From CAZOAR01 sp964577985 (GTDB lineage Bacteria; Gemmatimonadota; CAZMKB01; CAZNLH01): a stretch of 64,000 bases of DNA. Shown here piece after piece: positions 17,580-25,845 of this stretch (position 1 is its first letter; every line of letters begins with the position of its first letter). The translations under genes and the position numbers were made by a program. A model generated the notes under the pieces. It was not told where the DNA came from, ran no database searches, and worked only from the letters and a program-made list of their open reading frames with translations. The stretch is taken from contig CAZOAR010000005.1 of the NCBI GenBank assembly GCA_964577985.1, positions 12,717-76,716 of the forward strand, in the 5' to 3' direction.

Positions 17580-18904
17580 AACTTGATCTCCTTCCTGCCA
17601 ATTTTTTTCTTCATCATATTTCCACTATTCCTGAACAACTTTTTCATGCTCCTGAATTGATTTAGCAACCTGTTAACCTCCTGCACTGAAGTGCCGCTTC
17701 CCCGTGCAACTCTCAGACGCCTGCTTCCGTTCATGAGTTCCGGCCGCATCCTCTCCTCCAGCGTCATGGACAGTATGATAGCCTCCACGCGGGAGATCTG
17801 ACCCGGATCCACAGCAACATTCCCCATACCCGCCGACCGTACTCCCGGGACCATGTCCAGCAACTGGTTCAGGGGCCCCATCTTCTGCAGTTGTCGAAGG
17901 GAGGTCAGATAGTCGCTCAGGTCGAACTCTCCCTTCCCACTGACCTTCTCCTCCACCCTCTTTAGTTCTTCGCTATCGACACTCCTCTGTGCCTTCTCGA
18001 CGAGCGTTACGATATCGCCCATATTGAGGATTCGTGATGCCATCCTCTCGGGATAGAAGACCTCCAGGTCGTCGAGTCCCTCACCTGTTCCTACGAATTT
18101 TATCGGACAACCGGTCACACCATGGATAGAAAGCGCGGCTCCACCCCTGGCATCACCTTCCATCTTGGTCAGTATGACTCCCGTCAGACCAAGCTCTTTA
18201 TGGAACGTATCCGCGATGTTGACCGCGTCCTGCCCGGTCATTCCGTCTATGACAAGCAGGGTCTCACTCGGGTTGTACCTGTCGACCACCGCCCTCAGCT
18301 CCATCACCATGTCGCGGTCACAGTGGAGTCGTCCAGCGGAATCGATGATGACGATATCCGAGCCCGCGGATCCGGCCGCGCTCGTCCCGGATTCCACTAT
18401 CTCCAGGACATCGTCGGCACCACCGGAATAGACGGGTACACCCGCTGCTTTCGCAAGGATTGTCAGTTGTTCCCTGGCTGCAGGTCTATATGTGTCCGCG
18501 GCAATAAGATATGGCCGTTTCCCATTACGCGCGAAATACGTCGCCAGCTTGGCCGAGGTCGTTGTCTTGCCCGAGCCCTGCAAACCCACAAGGAGAATGA
18601 TCGTTGGCGGCTTCGGCGAATAGTGGATCTCGCTGCGCGACTCCCCAAGAACTTCCGTCAGTTCCTGGTGGACGATCTTGATTATGTGGTGACCGGGCGA
18701 GATTCCCTTGATCCGCTCTGACCCGATTGTCTTCTCCTCGACCCGCTTTGCAAAATCTTTTACTACCTTATAATTTACATCGGCCTCGAGAAGAGCCAGC
18801 CTGACCTCCCGCAATCCATCCCTGAGATGTTTTTCCCCGATGACTCCTCTTGAGCGAAGCCCCTTAAAGACTTTCTCAAGGCGATTAGATAATTCATCAA
18901 ACAA
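17567..18904 (-). CDS. ffh: Signal recognition particle GTPase Ffh
   Basis: Ffh binds 4.5S RNA and signal sequences and targets membrane proteins to FtsY and SecYEG. The N domain begins MFDELSNRLEKVFKGLRSRG, so the TTG at 18904 matches the family start; a TTG three codons earlier (18913) is also possible. GTPase motifs are GLQGSGKTTTSAKLA near residue 107, DTYRPAAREQL, DSAGRLH, and TKMEGDARGGAALS. The M domain from about 300 is shorter than in E. coli but contains MTLEERMRPELMNGSRRLRVARGSG. No SRP RNA gene was found in the window. Confidence 0.96.
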   Translation of the reverse strand: MFDELSNRLEKVFKGLRSRGVIGEKHLRDGLREVRLALLEADVNYKVVKDFAKRVEEKTIGSERIKGISPGHHIIKIVHQELTEVLGESRSEIHYSPKPPTIILLVGLQGSGKTTTSAKLATYFARNGKRPYLIAADTYRPAAREQLTILAKAAGVPVYSGGADDVLEIVESGTSAAGSAGSDIVIIDSAGRLHCDRDMVMELRAVVDRYNPSETLLVIDGMTGQDAVNIADTFHKELGLTGVILTKMEGDARGGAALSIHGVTGCPIKFVGTGEGLDDLEVFYPERMASRILNMGDIVTLVEKAQRSVDSEELKRVEEKVSGKGEFDLSDYLTSLRQLQKMGPLNQLLDMVPGVRSAGMGNVAVDPGQISRVEAIILSMTLEERMRPELMNGSRRLRVARGSGTSVQEVNRLLNQFRSMKKLFRNSGNMMKKKIGRKEIKLWQQ

Positions 18905-18943
18905 CCGGTACAACCTCTTGCTGGAGTAGCAGGAAACTGCAAA

Positions 18944-18971
18944 ATTTAACGGATAAGTGGTAAAAAATCAA
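18944..18971 (-). promoter_or_regulatory. Possible promoter of the ffh ribosomal operon
   Basis: On the minus strand TTGATT (18971-18966) and TTAAAT (18949-18944) are spaced by 16 bases, 40 bases before the ffh start. Each hexamer has two mismatches to consensus, so this is only a candidate. No better signal was seen between rpe and ffh. Confidence 0.35.
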
Positions 18972-19009
18972 GGTCCTGCTCACTTACACTACGCGCTTGT
19001 CGCCAGAAG

Positions 19010-19687
19010 TTACGCATTCCCGGCTTCGTACTCCATGAGCTTCTCGATAAATTCCCTGACTCGCCCTTCGACATTATCTGAACCATAAACACCCGAACCG
19101 GAAACAACGCTGTCCACACCGGACCGAGCCACCTTCTCGAGATTGCCGAGCTTCACTCCACCATCGATCTGGAGCAGGATTTCTCTGCCAGAGGCTTTTA
19201 TCATAGTACCGGCCTTAATCGCCTTGTTCAGGCATGGTTCCAGGAAGCTCTGCCCCGCGAACCCGGGATCCACGCTCATTATCAGTATCATGTCGATGTC
19301 ATCCAGGAGGTCTTCCAGCAACGACAGCGCAGTGGCCGGGTTCAGAGCGACACCCGCGACGGCACCCCCGTCCCGTATCTCTACAAGACGCCTGTGCAGA
19401 TGAGTTGACGCCTCCTGATGGACCGTAATGTACTTGACGCCCAGATCCAGGAGTTGCGGGATATAATCTTCCGGACGTTCGACCATCAAGTGCGCGTCGA
19501 GGTCCAGATGATCGTTGACCCTTGCCACTGCCCTGACGAGATCACATCCGAAGGTCAGATTGGGCACAAAATGCCCGTCCATGATGTCGAGGTGTAGCAT
19601 GGTCGCTCCGCCTCTCTCCACCGCTCCCACCGCCTCCCTGAGGTCAGTGAGATCACCCGCTAGTATGGAAGGTGAAAGCTCAATCAT
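19010..19687 (-). CDS. rpe: Ribulose-phosphate 3-epimerase
   Basis: Rpe interconverts ribulose 5-phosphate and xylulose 5-phosphate in the pentose phosphate pathway. The 225-residue TIM barrel shows SPSILAGDLTDL at the N-terminus, the metal and acid-base motif LHLDIMDGHFVPNLTFG near residue 32, DAHLMVERPEDYI near 65, LIMSVDPGFAGQSF near 135 and the phosphate-binding IDGGVKLGNL near 175. All catalytic His and Asp residues are intact. It starts 63 bases after the PASTA gene and is probably cotranscribed with it. Confidence 0.96.
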   Translation of the reverse strand: MIELSPSILAGDLTDLREAVGAVERGGATMLHLDIMDGHFVPNLTFGCDLVRAVARVNDHLDLDAHLMVERPEDYIPQLLDLGVKYITVHQEASTHLHRRLVEIRDGGAVAGVALNPATALSLLEDLLDDIDMILIMSVDPGFAGQSFLEPCLNKAIKAGTMIKASGREILLQIDGGVKLGNLEKVARSGVDSVVSGSGVYGSDNVEGRVREFIEKLMEYEAGNA

Positions 19688-19750
19688 TGATATTCCTCCG
19701 GAACGTTGATGATCGTGTCAAGAACGAGGGTAATCTCCACGCATGATGGC

Positions 19751-20467
19751 TCAAGGCCTGATCGAAACAGTCAGTTCCACTTCCTCCCCTTTTACAACGC
19801 GGCTCCCCGGCGGCGGCTTCTGTCCCAGGACCATTCCTTCCCTCACCTCACGATTGAAGACCGAATCGATTCTCACTATCTGCATGTTCATTGCCTCTAC
19901 TACCTGTCTCGTCTCCGCCAGGCTTCTCCCCTCGAGAAGCGGCATGTCCATCGTCGTCCGACCAAGGCTGACGAACACCGCGACTTCGGTGTCCCTCGGA
20001 ACACGTGCCCTGGCCGCAGGCTCCGTCCTGACAACACAATCCTTCTTTATGATTTCGGAGATCTCGCCCTTTTCGGTCCCGGGTATCAATCCCGCCCTTT
20101 CCAGAAGAATACTCGCCTGTGGAACCTTGAAGCCCTCAACGTCCGGGACCATCACGGTCTCCTGACCCAGACTGACAAGCACCTCCACGATCCTGCCGCG
20201 TTTGACAGTGAGCCCTTCCGGCGGGGACTGTGAGATGATAAAACCCGGCGGCATGTCGTCACTGAAGTTCTCCCCCATCACTCCGAACTTCAGGCCCACG
20301 CCCTCCAGGGTTTCCCTGGCCCGGCTCATCTCCATGCCCACCAGAGATGGGACTTCTTCCACATCCTTCTGGTCTACCCACAAAGGCATGACAATGTAGT
20401 TGACCACCGCCAGACCACCAAGGAAGGAGAGTAGAATGAGTATGATTGAGAAGAGGAAATTCTTCAT
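19751..20467 (-). CDS. Membrane-anchored PASTA-domain protein
   Basis: A 238-residue protein with one N-terminal transmembrane helix (residues 4-28) followed by three PASTA repeats of about 65 residues. Their boundaries are marked by VPSLVGMEMSRARETLEG, VPDVEGFKVPQASILLERAG and MPLLEGRSLAETRQVVEAMN, each ending in a V-x-V-S-L/I pattern. PASTA domains bind muropeptides or beta-lactam-like groups and usually sit on Ser/Thr kinases or PBPs. Here there is neither a kinase nor a transpeptidase domain. A role in sensing or scaffolding cell-wall synthesis in the periplasm is inferred from domain content only. It lies one base after the kbl stop. Confidence 0.85.
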   Translation of the reverse strand: MKNFLFSIILILLSFLGGLAVVNYIVMPLWVDQKDVEEVPSLVGMEMSRARETLEGVGLKFGVMGENFSDDMPPGFIISQSPPEGLTVKRGRIVEVLVSLGQETVMVPDVEGFKVPQASILLERAGLIPGTEKGEISEIIKKDCVVRTEPAARARVPRDTEVAVFVSLGRTTMDMPLLEGRSLAETRQVVEAMNMQIVRIDSVFNREVREGMVLGQKPPPGSRVVKGEEVELTVSIRP

Positions 20468-20468
20468 C

Positions 20469-21668
20469 TCACCCTATTACACCGTGTTTCCTGCCTACCC
20501 GGGTAAACGCCTCGATCGCCCTGTCACAGTGCTCCCGGGTATGAGCGGCAGAGAGTTGCACCCTGATCCTGGCCGCTCCCCTGGGAACGACCGGATAAAA
20601 GAACCCGATGACGTATATTCCCTCATCGAGCAGGTCCGCCGCGAAATCCTGCGACAGCTTTGCGTCGTTTTCGAATCTCCCGAACATTATCGGCACGATT
20701 GGATGAACACCCTGCTTGATGTCAAATCCAGCCTCTGTCATCTTTTCCCTGAAATAAGACGTATTCTCCATCAAGCGGTCACGGAACTCCGTCGTCTTCG
20801 TAATCAGATCTATTATCGCGATCGACGCTCCGACAATCGGCGGGGCGACGGAGTTGGAGAAGAGATAAGGACGGCTCCTCTGCCTGTACAACGCTATGAT
20901 TTCCCTGCGTCCCGACGCGAACCCGCCGGATGCCCCTCCAAGCGCTTTGCCCAGGGTCCCCGTGATGATGTCGACTCTTCCCATCACATCTTTATGTTCG
21001 ATCGAGCCACGCCCGCTGTCACCGAGAAAGCCTGTCGCGTGGGCGTCATCCACCATCACCATAGATCCGTAACGATCAGCGAGATTGCAGATTTCATCAA
21101 GTCTGGCAATATCTCCGTCCATGGAAAAAACGCCATCGGTGGCTATCAGGCAGCGACCACTCCCCTGCGTATCCTGCAACTTGAGCTCGAGATCGGCCAT
21201 ATCGGAGTGCCTGTATATGAAGCGCCTTGCCTTGCAGAGTCTTATCCCGTCTATAATGGACGCATGGTTCAGTTCGTCGGTTATGATCGTATCATCGGGA
21301 CCGAGCAGGGGTTCGAAAATACCGCCGTTCGCATCAAAGCAGGCAGCGTACAGGATGGTGTCATCCGTTTCCAGGAAATCTGATATCCTCGCCTCGAGTT
21401 CCTTGTGTATCTCCTGCGTTCCGCATATGAACCTCACGGAACTCATCCCGTATCCCCACTCATCAAGCGCCTTGCGGGCGGCCTCGAGGACCTGAGGGTG
21501 ACTCGAGAGACCAAGGTAGTTGTTAGCGCAGAAGTTGATCACGTCGTTCTCCCCGACTCTTATGTCAGCTCCCTGCGGAGAGGAGATCACCCTCTCTGTC
21601 TTGAACAAACCCGCTTCTCTGATCTCATCCAGGGTCTCTTCGAGTTCCTTCTTTGTCTTTCCATACAT
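20469..21668 (-). CDS. kbl: Glycine C-acetyltransferase (2-amino-3-ketobutyrate CoA ligase)
   Basis: This 399-residue PLP enzyme of the alpha-oxoamine synthase family condenses glycine with acetyl-CoA, or runs in reverse in threonine breakdown. Motifs are NFCANNYLGLSSHP near residue 45, VMVDDAHATGFLGDSGRG near 208 (PLP aspartate and histidine), and the lysine in TGTLGKALGGASGG near 243. Sequence length and the ICGTQEIHKELE motif favour Kbl over BioF or HemA. No tdh gene is adjacent. The start has AAAGGAGG 7 bases upstream. Confidence 0.93.
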   Translation of the reverse strand: MYGKTKKELEETLDEIREAGLFKTERVISSPQGADIRVGENDVINFCANNYLGLSSHPQVLEAARKALDEWGYGMSSVRFICGTQEIHKELEARISDFLETDDTILYAACFDANGGIFEPLLGPDDTIITDELNHASIIDGIRLCKARRFIYRHSDMADLELKLQDTQGSGRCLIATDGVFSMDGDIARLDEICNLADRYGSMVMVDDAHATGFLGDSGRGSIEHKDVMGRVDIITGTLGKALGGASGGFASGRREIIALYRQRSRPYLFSNSVAPPIVGASIAIIDLITKTTEFRDRLMENTSYFREKMTEAGFDIKQGVHPIVPIMFGRFENDAKLSQDFAADLLDEGIYVIGFFYPVVPRGAARIRVQLSAAHTREHCDRAIEAFTRVGRKHGVIG

Positions 21669-21775
21669 AAACGCCTCCTTTGTAAGACTGACGCCATACT
21701 CAGTACAGGTAATTTCAAATACATCATAATGGGCGATAGCGGATCTGCCGCCACGGGCGACCGTAACACATTGTC

Positions 21776-21991
21776 ATTCCAGCCTGTCATCCATGGCCAT
21801 TCTCGATTGTAGCATATTGCAGTCTCTGCTTGCCATTCCTGTTCATCCCCGCCTGCCATTGCCAGTCATTCTCGATCGTTATTCACTGTCATTCCCGCCT
21901 CACATGTCATCCCCACTTGCCGTGAATCCCATCGCACAATCAGGCCGATTCCGGACAAGCCGGAATGACACGAAACAAGTGGGGAAACTCC
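21776..21991. repeat. Palindromic dispersed repeat, copy A
   Basis: The core at 21906-21969 folds into an imperfect hairpin of about 23 bp with arms related to GTCATTCCCGCTTGTC and GACAAGCCGGAATGAC around a central ATCGCACAAT-AGGCC loop. The right boundary is GGGGAAACTCC (21981-21991), the terminal repeat also seen in copies B, C and D. Left of the core are several degenerate tandem pieces of the GTCATTCC/GCCATTCC arm (from about 21776), so this copy is longer and lacks the left terminal GGAGTTTCC. Confidence 0.75.
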
Positions 21992-22188
21992 AACGACAAG
22001 TCGGCGTGACAGACCACCTCGCTCAACTTTGTGGGTAATTGCGTACCTGGTGTTCCGATGTAATCGAATACTCATGGCAAGCGTGCCGATTGCCGAAGCC
22101 ATCAATGTGTCTTCTCGAATATCAGGAGCAGCCATCTATGGCCATAATAATTGAATCACGAAGTGGTGTCAATGCAAATATCCATCCA

Positions 22189-22341
22189 GGAGTTTCCCCG
22201 GAAAATCTGGTCGAATATTCATAAGTCTCTCCTGATGGTACAGATGGCTATCACATGTCATTCCCGCCTGTCGGGAATCATGTCGCACAACAAGACCGAA
22301 TGCGAACAAGCCGGAATGACGCGAAAAAAGTGGGGAACTCC
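22189..22341. repeat. Palindromic dispersed repeat, copy B
   Basis: This 153-bp copy has both ends: GGAGTTTCCCC at 22189-22199 and GGGGAACTCC at 22332-22341 form terminal inverted repeats. Next to the left end is AAAATCTGGT, shared with copies C and D. The hairpin core (GTCATTCCCGCC to CCGGAATGAC) is at 22257-22320. No ORF lies inside, so it is MITE-like. The rest of 21669-22512 shows no gene. Confidence 0.8.
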
Positions 22342-22512
22342 AAAAATGTACATCAGGCACAAATAGCTGTCGAACACCTCTCAGTGGCCGTTGTTTGATT
22401 GTCTTGAAAGAGTACAGGACCTCGATGAAGTAGAACGGGCAGCAATCGTGAGGTCTTTTTCAGGCGGATAAGGTCTTGAGGCCGCGCGGGAAGGTTCTCT
22501 TGTCTGTCTGAT

Positions 22513-23745
22513 CTAATCGCCGTTTCCCTGGTTGTATATGTAAGTCACCAGGTCGCGCATCTCCTTACCATAGAATTTCGGCCACTGGAACATCTTCTGC
22601 TGTTGCCTTTCGTACATCCTGGGGGCATGATTCCACATGGCCGTTGCGAAACCGATGTAGTAATCCTTGATTTCTCCGGCTTTCCCGAAGTTGACCATGT
22701 CGGCGACATCCCTCGCATTGTGGCACGAGACACACCCCTTCTGAGCGAAGAGTTTCCTGCCCCCTTCGATATCACCAATTTCTCTGTAAAACGGATAATA
22801 GTACAGGTATGCTATGAGGTCAGACATCTCGTTGTCCTTGAATATCGGTACGTTTACACCGAGAGCAGCCATCCTGGCCCGCATCTTATATGAGTGATTC
22901 CATAGGATACCGCCTATCTCGGAGAGCGTCTTCTTGAACGCGATCATCTGCAGGGAAGGTCCCACAAGCTTCTTGTTCTTATCCAGAGAATGGCATCGGA
23001 CACATTTCTTCTGGATGAAAAGCTTTTCACCCCTGAACGGATTGGGTGGTTCCACGAACTCCGTCGCTTCTCCTGCCCTGTCACCATAGCGACGGATAAA
23101 GGCCTGAATATCGGCCATCTCACGCCCCTGGAAGATGGGCATTTCTATGCCCATTCTCCGTTGCAGCCTCGTCATGGCGTCACCAGCGTTCCACATCGCC
23201 TGTGCCAGAGGCATGGGCGTTAGATAATGGGCGAAAGAGTCGAGTGACGGCGCCCGCCTGCCACCGAAAGGACCTACTGTATGACATTTCTCACATGCCT
23301 TTCTGCGGAAGGCTATCCTCCCCTCATCGGGGTCGCCGGGGCCGTCGAAGAGATTCAGGTAATACAGATAAGAGATGACATTCTCCATCTCCTGCACGTC
23401 GAATTTCGGCCACCGTATGCCTTCGTTCCCGGCATACTCTATCATTCTCGGCGTGTGATTCCAGAAATCTCCAAGTATCTCCGGCAGATTCTTGTTGGAA
23501 CTCACCTTCGCGAAGTCCGGACCCAGGTCTCCTCCCGCTCCCCATATCGAATGACATGTCATGCATCCCTTAGCGGACAGGAGTTCCTTGCCCGCCATGG
23601 GGTCGCCGAGGCTCTCGGGGGTAGAATCCCCCGCAAGGCATACGGGTGCCTGTATCAGAAGAAACACGATGATCAACAAGCCCGCCGCCAGCCTTGAGAT
23701 CACTCCGACTGGACGGATCAGCAGCGAGATCCTGATTCCGGTCAT
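22513..23745 (-). CDS. Exported tetraheme c-type cytochrome
   Basis: A 410-residue protein with a signal peptide or anchor (residues 12-38) and four CxxCH heme sites: CMTCH, CEKCH, CVRCH and CVSCH, at about residues 60, 153, 251 and 341. Each heme sits in a similar 90-residue unit with a repeated motif of the type F-W-N-H-x-x-x-M and P-x-F-x-x-x-E-M-x-D-L/I-x-x-Y. It is therefore a fourfold tandem monoheme cytochrome c. It is the last gene of the Qrc-like operon, with its ATG overlapping the NrfD-type gene by four bases. It probably takes electrons from, or passes them to, that complex in the periplasm. Confidence 0.88.
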   Translation of the reverse strand: MTGIRISLLIRPVGVISRLAAGLLIIVFLLIQAPVCLAGDSTPESLGDPMAGKELLSAKGCMTCHSIWGAGGDLGPDFAKVSSNKNLPEILGDFWNHTPRMIEYAGNEGIRWPKFDVQEMENVISYLYYLNLFDGPGDPDEGRIAFRRKACEKCHTVGPFGGRRAPSLDSFAHYLTPMPLAQAMWNAGDAMTRLQRRMGIEMPIFQGREMADIQAFIRRYGDRAGEATEFVEPPNPFRGEKLFIQKKCVRCHSLDKNKKLVGPSLQMIAFKKTLSEIGGILWNHSYKMRARMAALGVNVPIFKDNEMSDLIAYLYYYPFYREIGDIEGGRKLFAQKGCVSCHNARDVADMVNFGKAGEIKDYYIGFATAMWNHAPRMYERQQQKMFQWPKFYGKEMRDLVTYIYNQGNGD

Positions 23746-25103
23746 GGCGCCACCTCTCTGACACCCTCATCCGGCAGATAACCGGATACTCTCTCGGACA
23801 CTTCCTTCACCGATATCTCCTTGCCTTCCTTTATCTCCCAGATCGAAATAATCGGAAAGAATTTTGTGGCTATCATATATGCCATGACAAACCCTGCTAA
23901 GGTGCCAATCAGGATCATTATTTCAACCAGCGAAGGAAGATATGACCCACGTTGATACAGTTCCAGCCGTGGATTAACGGAGGTGGGCACCACTATGTTG
24001 AACCTCTCCAGCCACATCCCGAGAACCACGAAACATGACGCTATAGTCGTCCCCTTTACAGTCCGGGTCTTTCTCCTCGCCATCAACGAGAAGGGAATGA
24101 CAAAGCATGATATCACCATCAGCCAGAAGAACGGGGCGTAAGCGCCTGTGAATTTATCCCAGAACGCCCGCATTTCCGCCGCTTCCTGGCCATAGAAAAC
24201 AGTGATGTATTCGGCAAACGTAAAGTAGAACCAGAGAAGGCTGAAGACGAGGAGAAGGGTTCCCATGTTGTTGAAATGGACTTTCTTGAAGTAGTTCTCA
24301 AATCCATATACCTTCCGTAGAATCGCCATGGCGATCAGGAGAGCCGCGATTCCGGAGTAGATTGCGCCAATTACAAAGTAAGGGCCAAAGATGGTGCTGT
24401 GCCATCCGGGCCTGAGCGTAAGCGCAAAGATCCAGCCGATCACGGTGTGTACGGATATGGCAACCGGTATTACGACTACCGCGAGCACCATTATAATCCT
24501 CGTAAGCATTTTTTCCTGCTTATGTGTGCCCTTGTAGCCGATGGCAAGGATCCTGTAAAACCACGGGGCCTTTATGCCCAGGTCCCTTATCCGCGCCAGG
24601 TCGGGGATCATCGGGACATAAAGGTAAATGGCACTGCAGGTGAAATAGAGACCGATACTCGTCACGTCCCAGAGAAGAGGAGACCGCAGGTGGCCGTTGA
24701 ACAGGATATTCAACATTCTATCCGGTCTACCGAGGTCGATAACGGGCTGAATGGCCCCGAAACCGATGACAAGGACGGTTATGAATTCGGCGGAACGCGT
24801 TATCGATCTTCGCCATTCCGCCTTGCTTATCCTCAGAATCGCCGATATCAGGGTCCCCGCGTGACTGATCCCGATGAAAAAGACAAAGTCTATGATGTAA
24901 ATACCCCAGTAGCTCGGTTCGTTGAGACCGGTGACCCCAAGACCGTACTTGAACTGGAAGATATACGCGGTGATCCCCCCGAGGAAGAGAATTGCCATGA
25001 GACCGAAAAACATGTAGAAGGACCTCGTGGTCCTGACAAGGGGCCTCAGCAGTATCCGTTCATCCTCCGTGCAGTTCGCGAGCTTTTCCTCGTAAGACAT
25101 CAC
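23742..25103 (-). CDS. qrcD: NrfD/PsrC-type quinone-interacting membrane subunit (QrcD-like)
   Basis: The 453-residue protein has about ten transmembrane helices and belongs to the NrfD/PsrC/ActC/QrcD superfamily, which binds menaquinone without heme. Typical segments include FIGISHAGTLISAILRI, RPGWHSTIFGPYFVIGAIYSGIA and WLERFNIVVPTSVNPRL. It overlaps the FeS gene upstream and the tetraheme cytochrome gene downstream by four bases each. In company with an FeS subunit, a molybdopterin-family subunit and a pentaheme cytochrome, it matches the QrcABCD/ActABC module. The exact substrate pair is inferred. Confidence 0.9.
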   Translation of the reverse strand: MMSYEEKLANCTEDERILLRPLVRTTRSFYMFFGLMAILFLGGITAYIFQFKYGLGVTGLNEPSYWGIYIIDFVFFIGISHAGTLISAILRISKAEWRRSITRSAEFITVLVIGFGAIQPVIDLGRPDRMLNILFNGHLRSPLLWDVTSIGLYFTCSAIYLYVPMIPDLARIRDLGIKAPWFYRILAIGYKGTHKQEKMLTRIIMVLAVVVIPVAISVHTVIGWIFALTLRPGWHSTIFGPYFVIGAIYSGIAALLIAMAILRKVYGFENYFKKVHFNNMGTLLLVFSLLWFYFTFAEYITVFYGQEAAEMRAFWDKFTGAYAPFFWLMVISCFVIPFSLMARRKTRTVKGTTIASCFVVLGMWLERFNIVVPTSVNPRLELYQRGSYLPSLVEIMILIGTLAGFVMAYMIATKFFPIISIWEIKEGKEISVKEVSERVSGYLPDEGVREVAP

Positions 25104-25783
25104 TCCAACTCCGCAAGATAGATTACTTTGGGTTCCGTTCCGAGATCTTCCATTAGTCTGTATGCCCTCGGATCGTCTTTCTGCTCATAGACCTTGTGGT
25201 TTTCGTCATCCAGATCGCCGAAGGTGATTGCCCCGGGTGGACACGCCTCAACGCATGCCGGCTGATAGTCCTCTTCTCTGAGAGGCCTTTTCTCAAATCT
25301 CGCCTTTTCTCTCGCCTTCTGCAGTCGCTGGTGACAGAACGTGCATTTCTCGATAATTCCCTTGTACCGGACAGAAACATCGGGGTTGAGGTGCTTCTTC
25401 AGCTCTTCCGGCCACACAGGATTATACCAGTTGAAGTACTTCACATTGTAAGGGCATGCGTTGGCGCAATATCGACATCCTATGCATCTGGGATAGATCT
25501 GTCCGATGATTCCGACCTCACTCTTGTAAGTCGCCTTCACCGGACATACCTTCACGCAGGGAGGGTTATCACAATGCATGCAGGGCCGTGGGACGAACCT
25601 CGCCTTGACATCCGGGATTTCACCCTCTTCATCCACGAGGACTTTCATCCACGATATGCTCCTCCCCGACCTTACCTGCTCCGGCCCACTGATCGGGACG
25701 TTGTTCTCCATCTTGCAGGCCACCTCGCAGGCTTGACAGCCCGTACATTTTGCCAGGTCTATGACCATACCGTATCTCGGCAC
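25100..25783 (-). CDS. qrcC: Four-cluster ferredoxin-type FeS subunit (QrcC/PsrB-like)
   Basis: A 227-residue electron-transfer subunit with 16 cysteines arranged for four [4Fe-4S] clusters: CTGCQACEVAC, CMHCDNPPCVKVC, CIGCRYCANAC and CTFCHQR with CVEACPPG. It has no signal peptide, so it would be exported with the twin-arginine partner encoded just upstream. All four cysteines of the CIGCRYC site are kept, unlike the equivalent region of ActB at 32495-35500. It passes electrons between the molybdopterin-type subunit and the membrane subunit. Confidence 0.92.
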   Translation of the reverse strand: MPRYGMVIDLAKCTGCQACEVACKMENNVPISGPEQVRSGRSISWMKVLVDEEGEIPDVKARFVPRPCMHCDNPPCVKVCPVKATYKSEVGIIGQIYPRCIGCRYCANACPYNVKYFNWYNPVWPEELKKHLNPDVSVRYKGIIEKCTFCHQRLQKAREKARFEKRPLREEDYQPACVEACPPGAITFGDLDDENHKVYEQKDDPRAYRLMEDLGTEPKVIYLAELE

Positions 25784-25845
25784 TAACTCTCCTCTTCTCT
25801 AAACAGTTTCCATGCCCGCGGGACTGTTTCCAGGACTCTCATCCC

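Noticed and set aside
20400..21383. 327-codon open frame on the plus strand
   Set aside because: Antisense to kbl, with no start signal and no domain.
21776..22341. CRISPR-like array from neighbouring repeat copies
   Set aside because: Copies are palindromic, of unequal length, not evenly spaced, and there are no cas genes.
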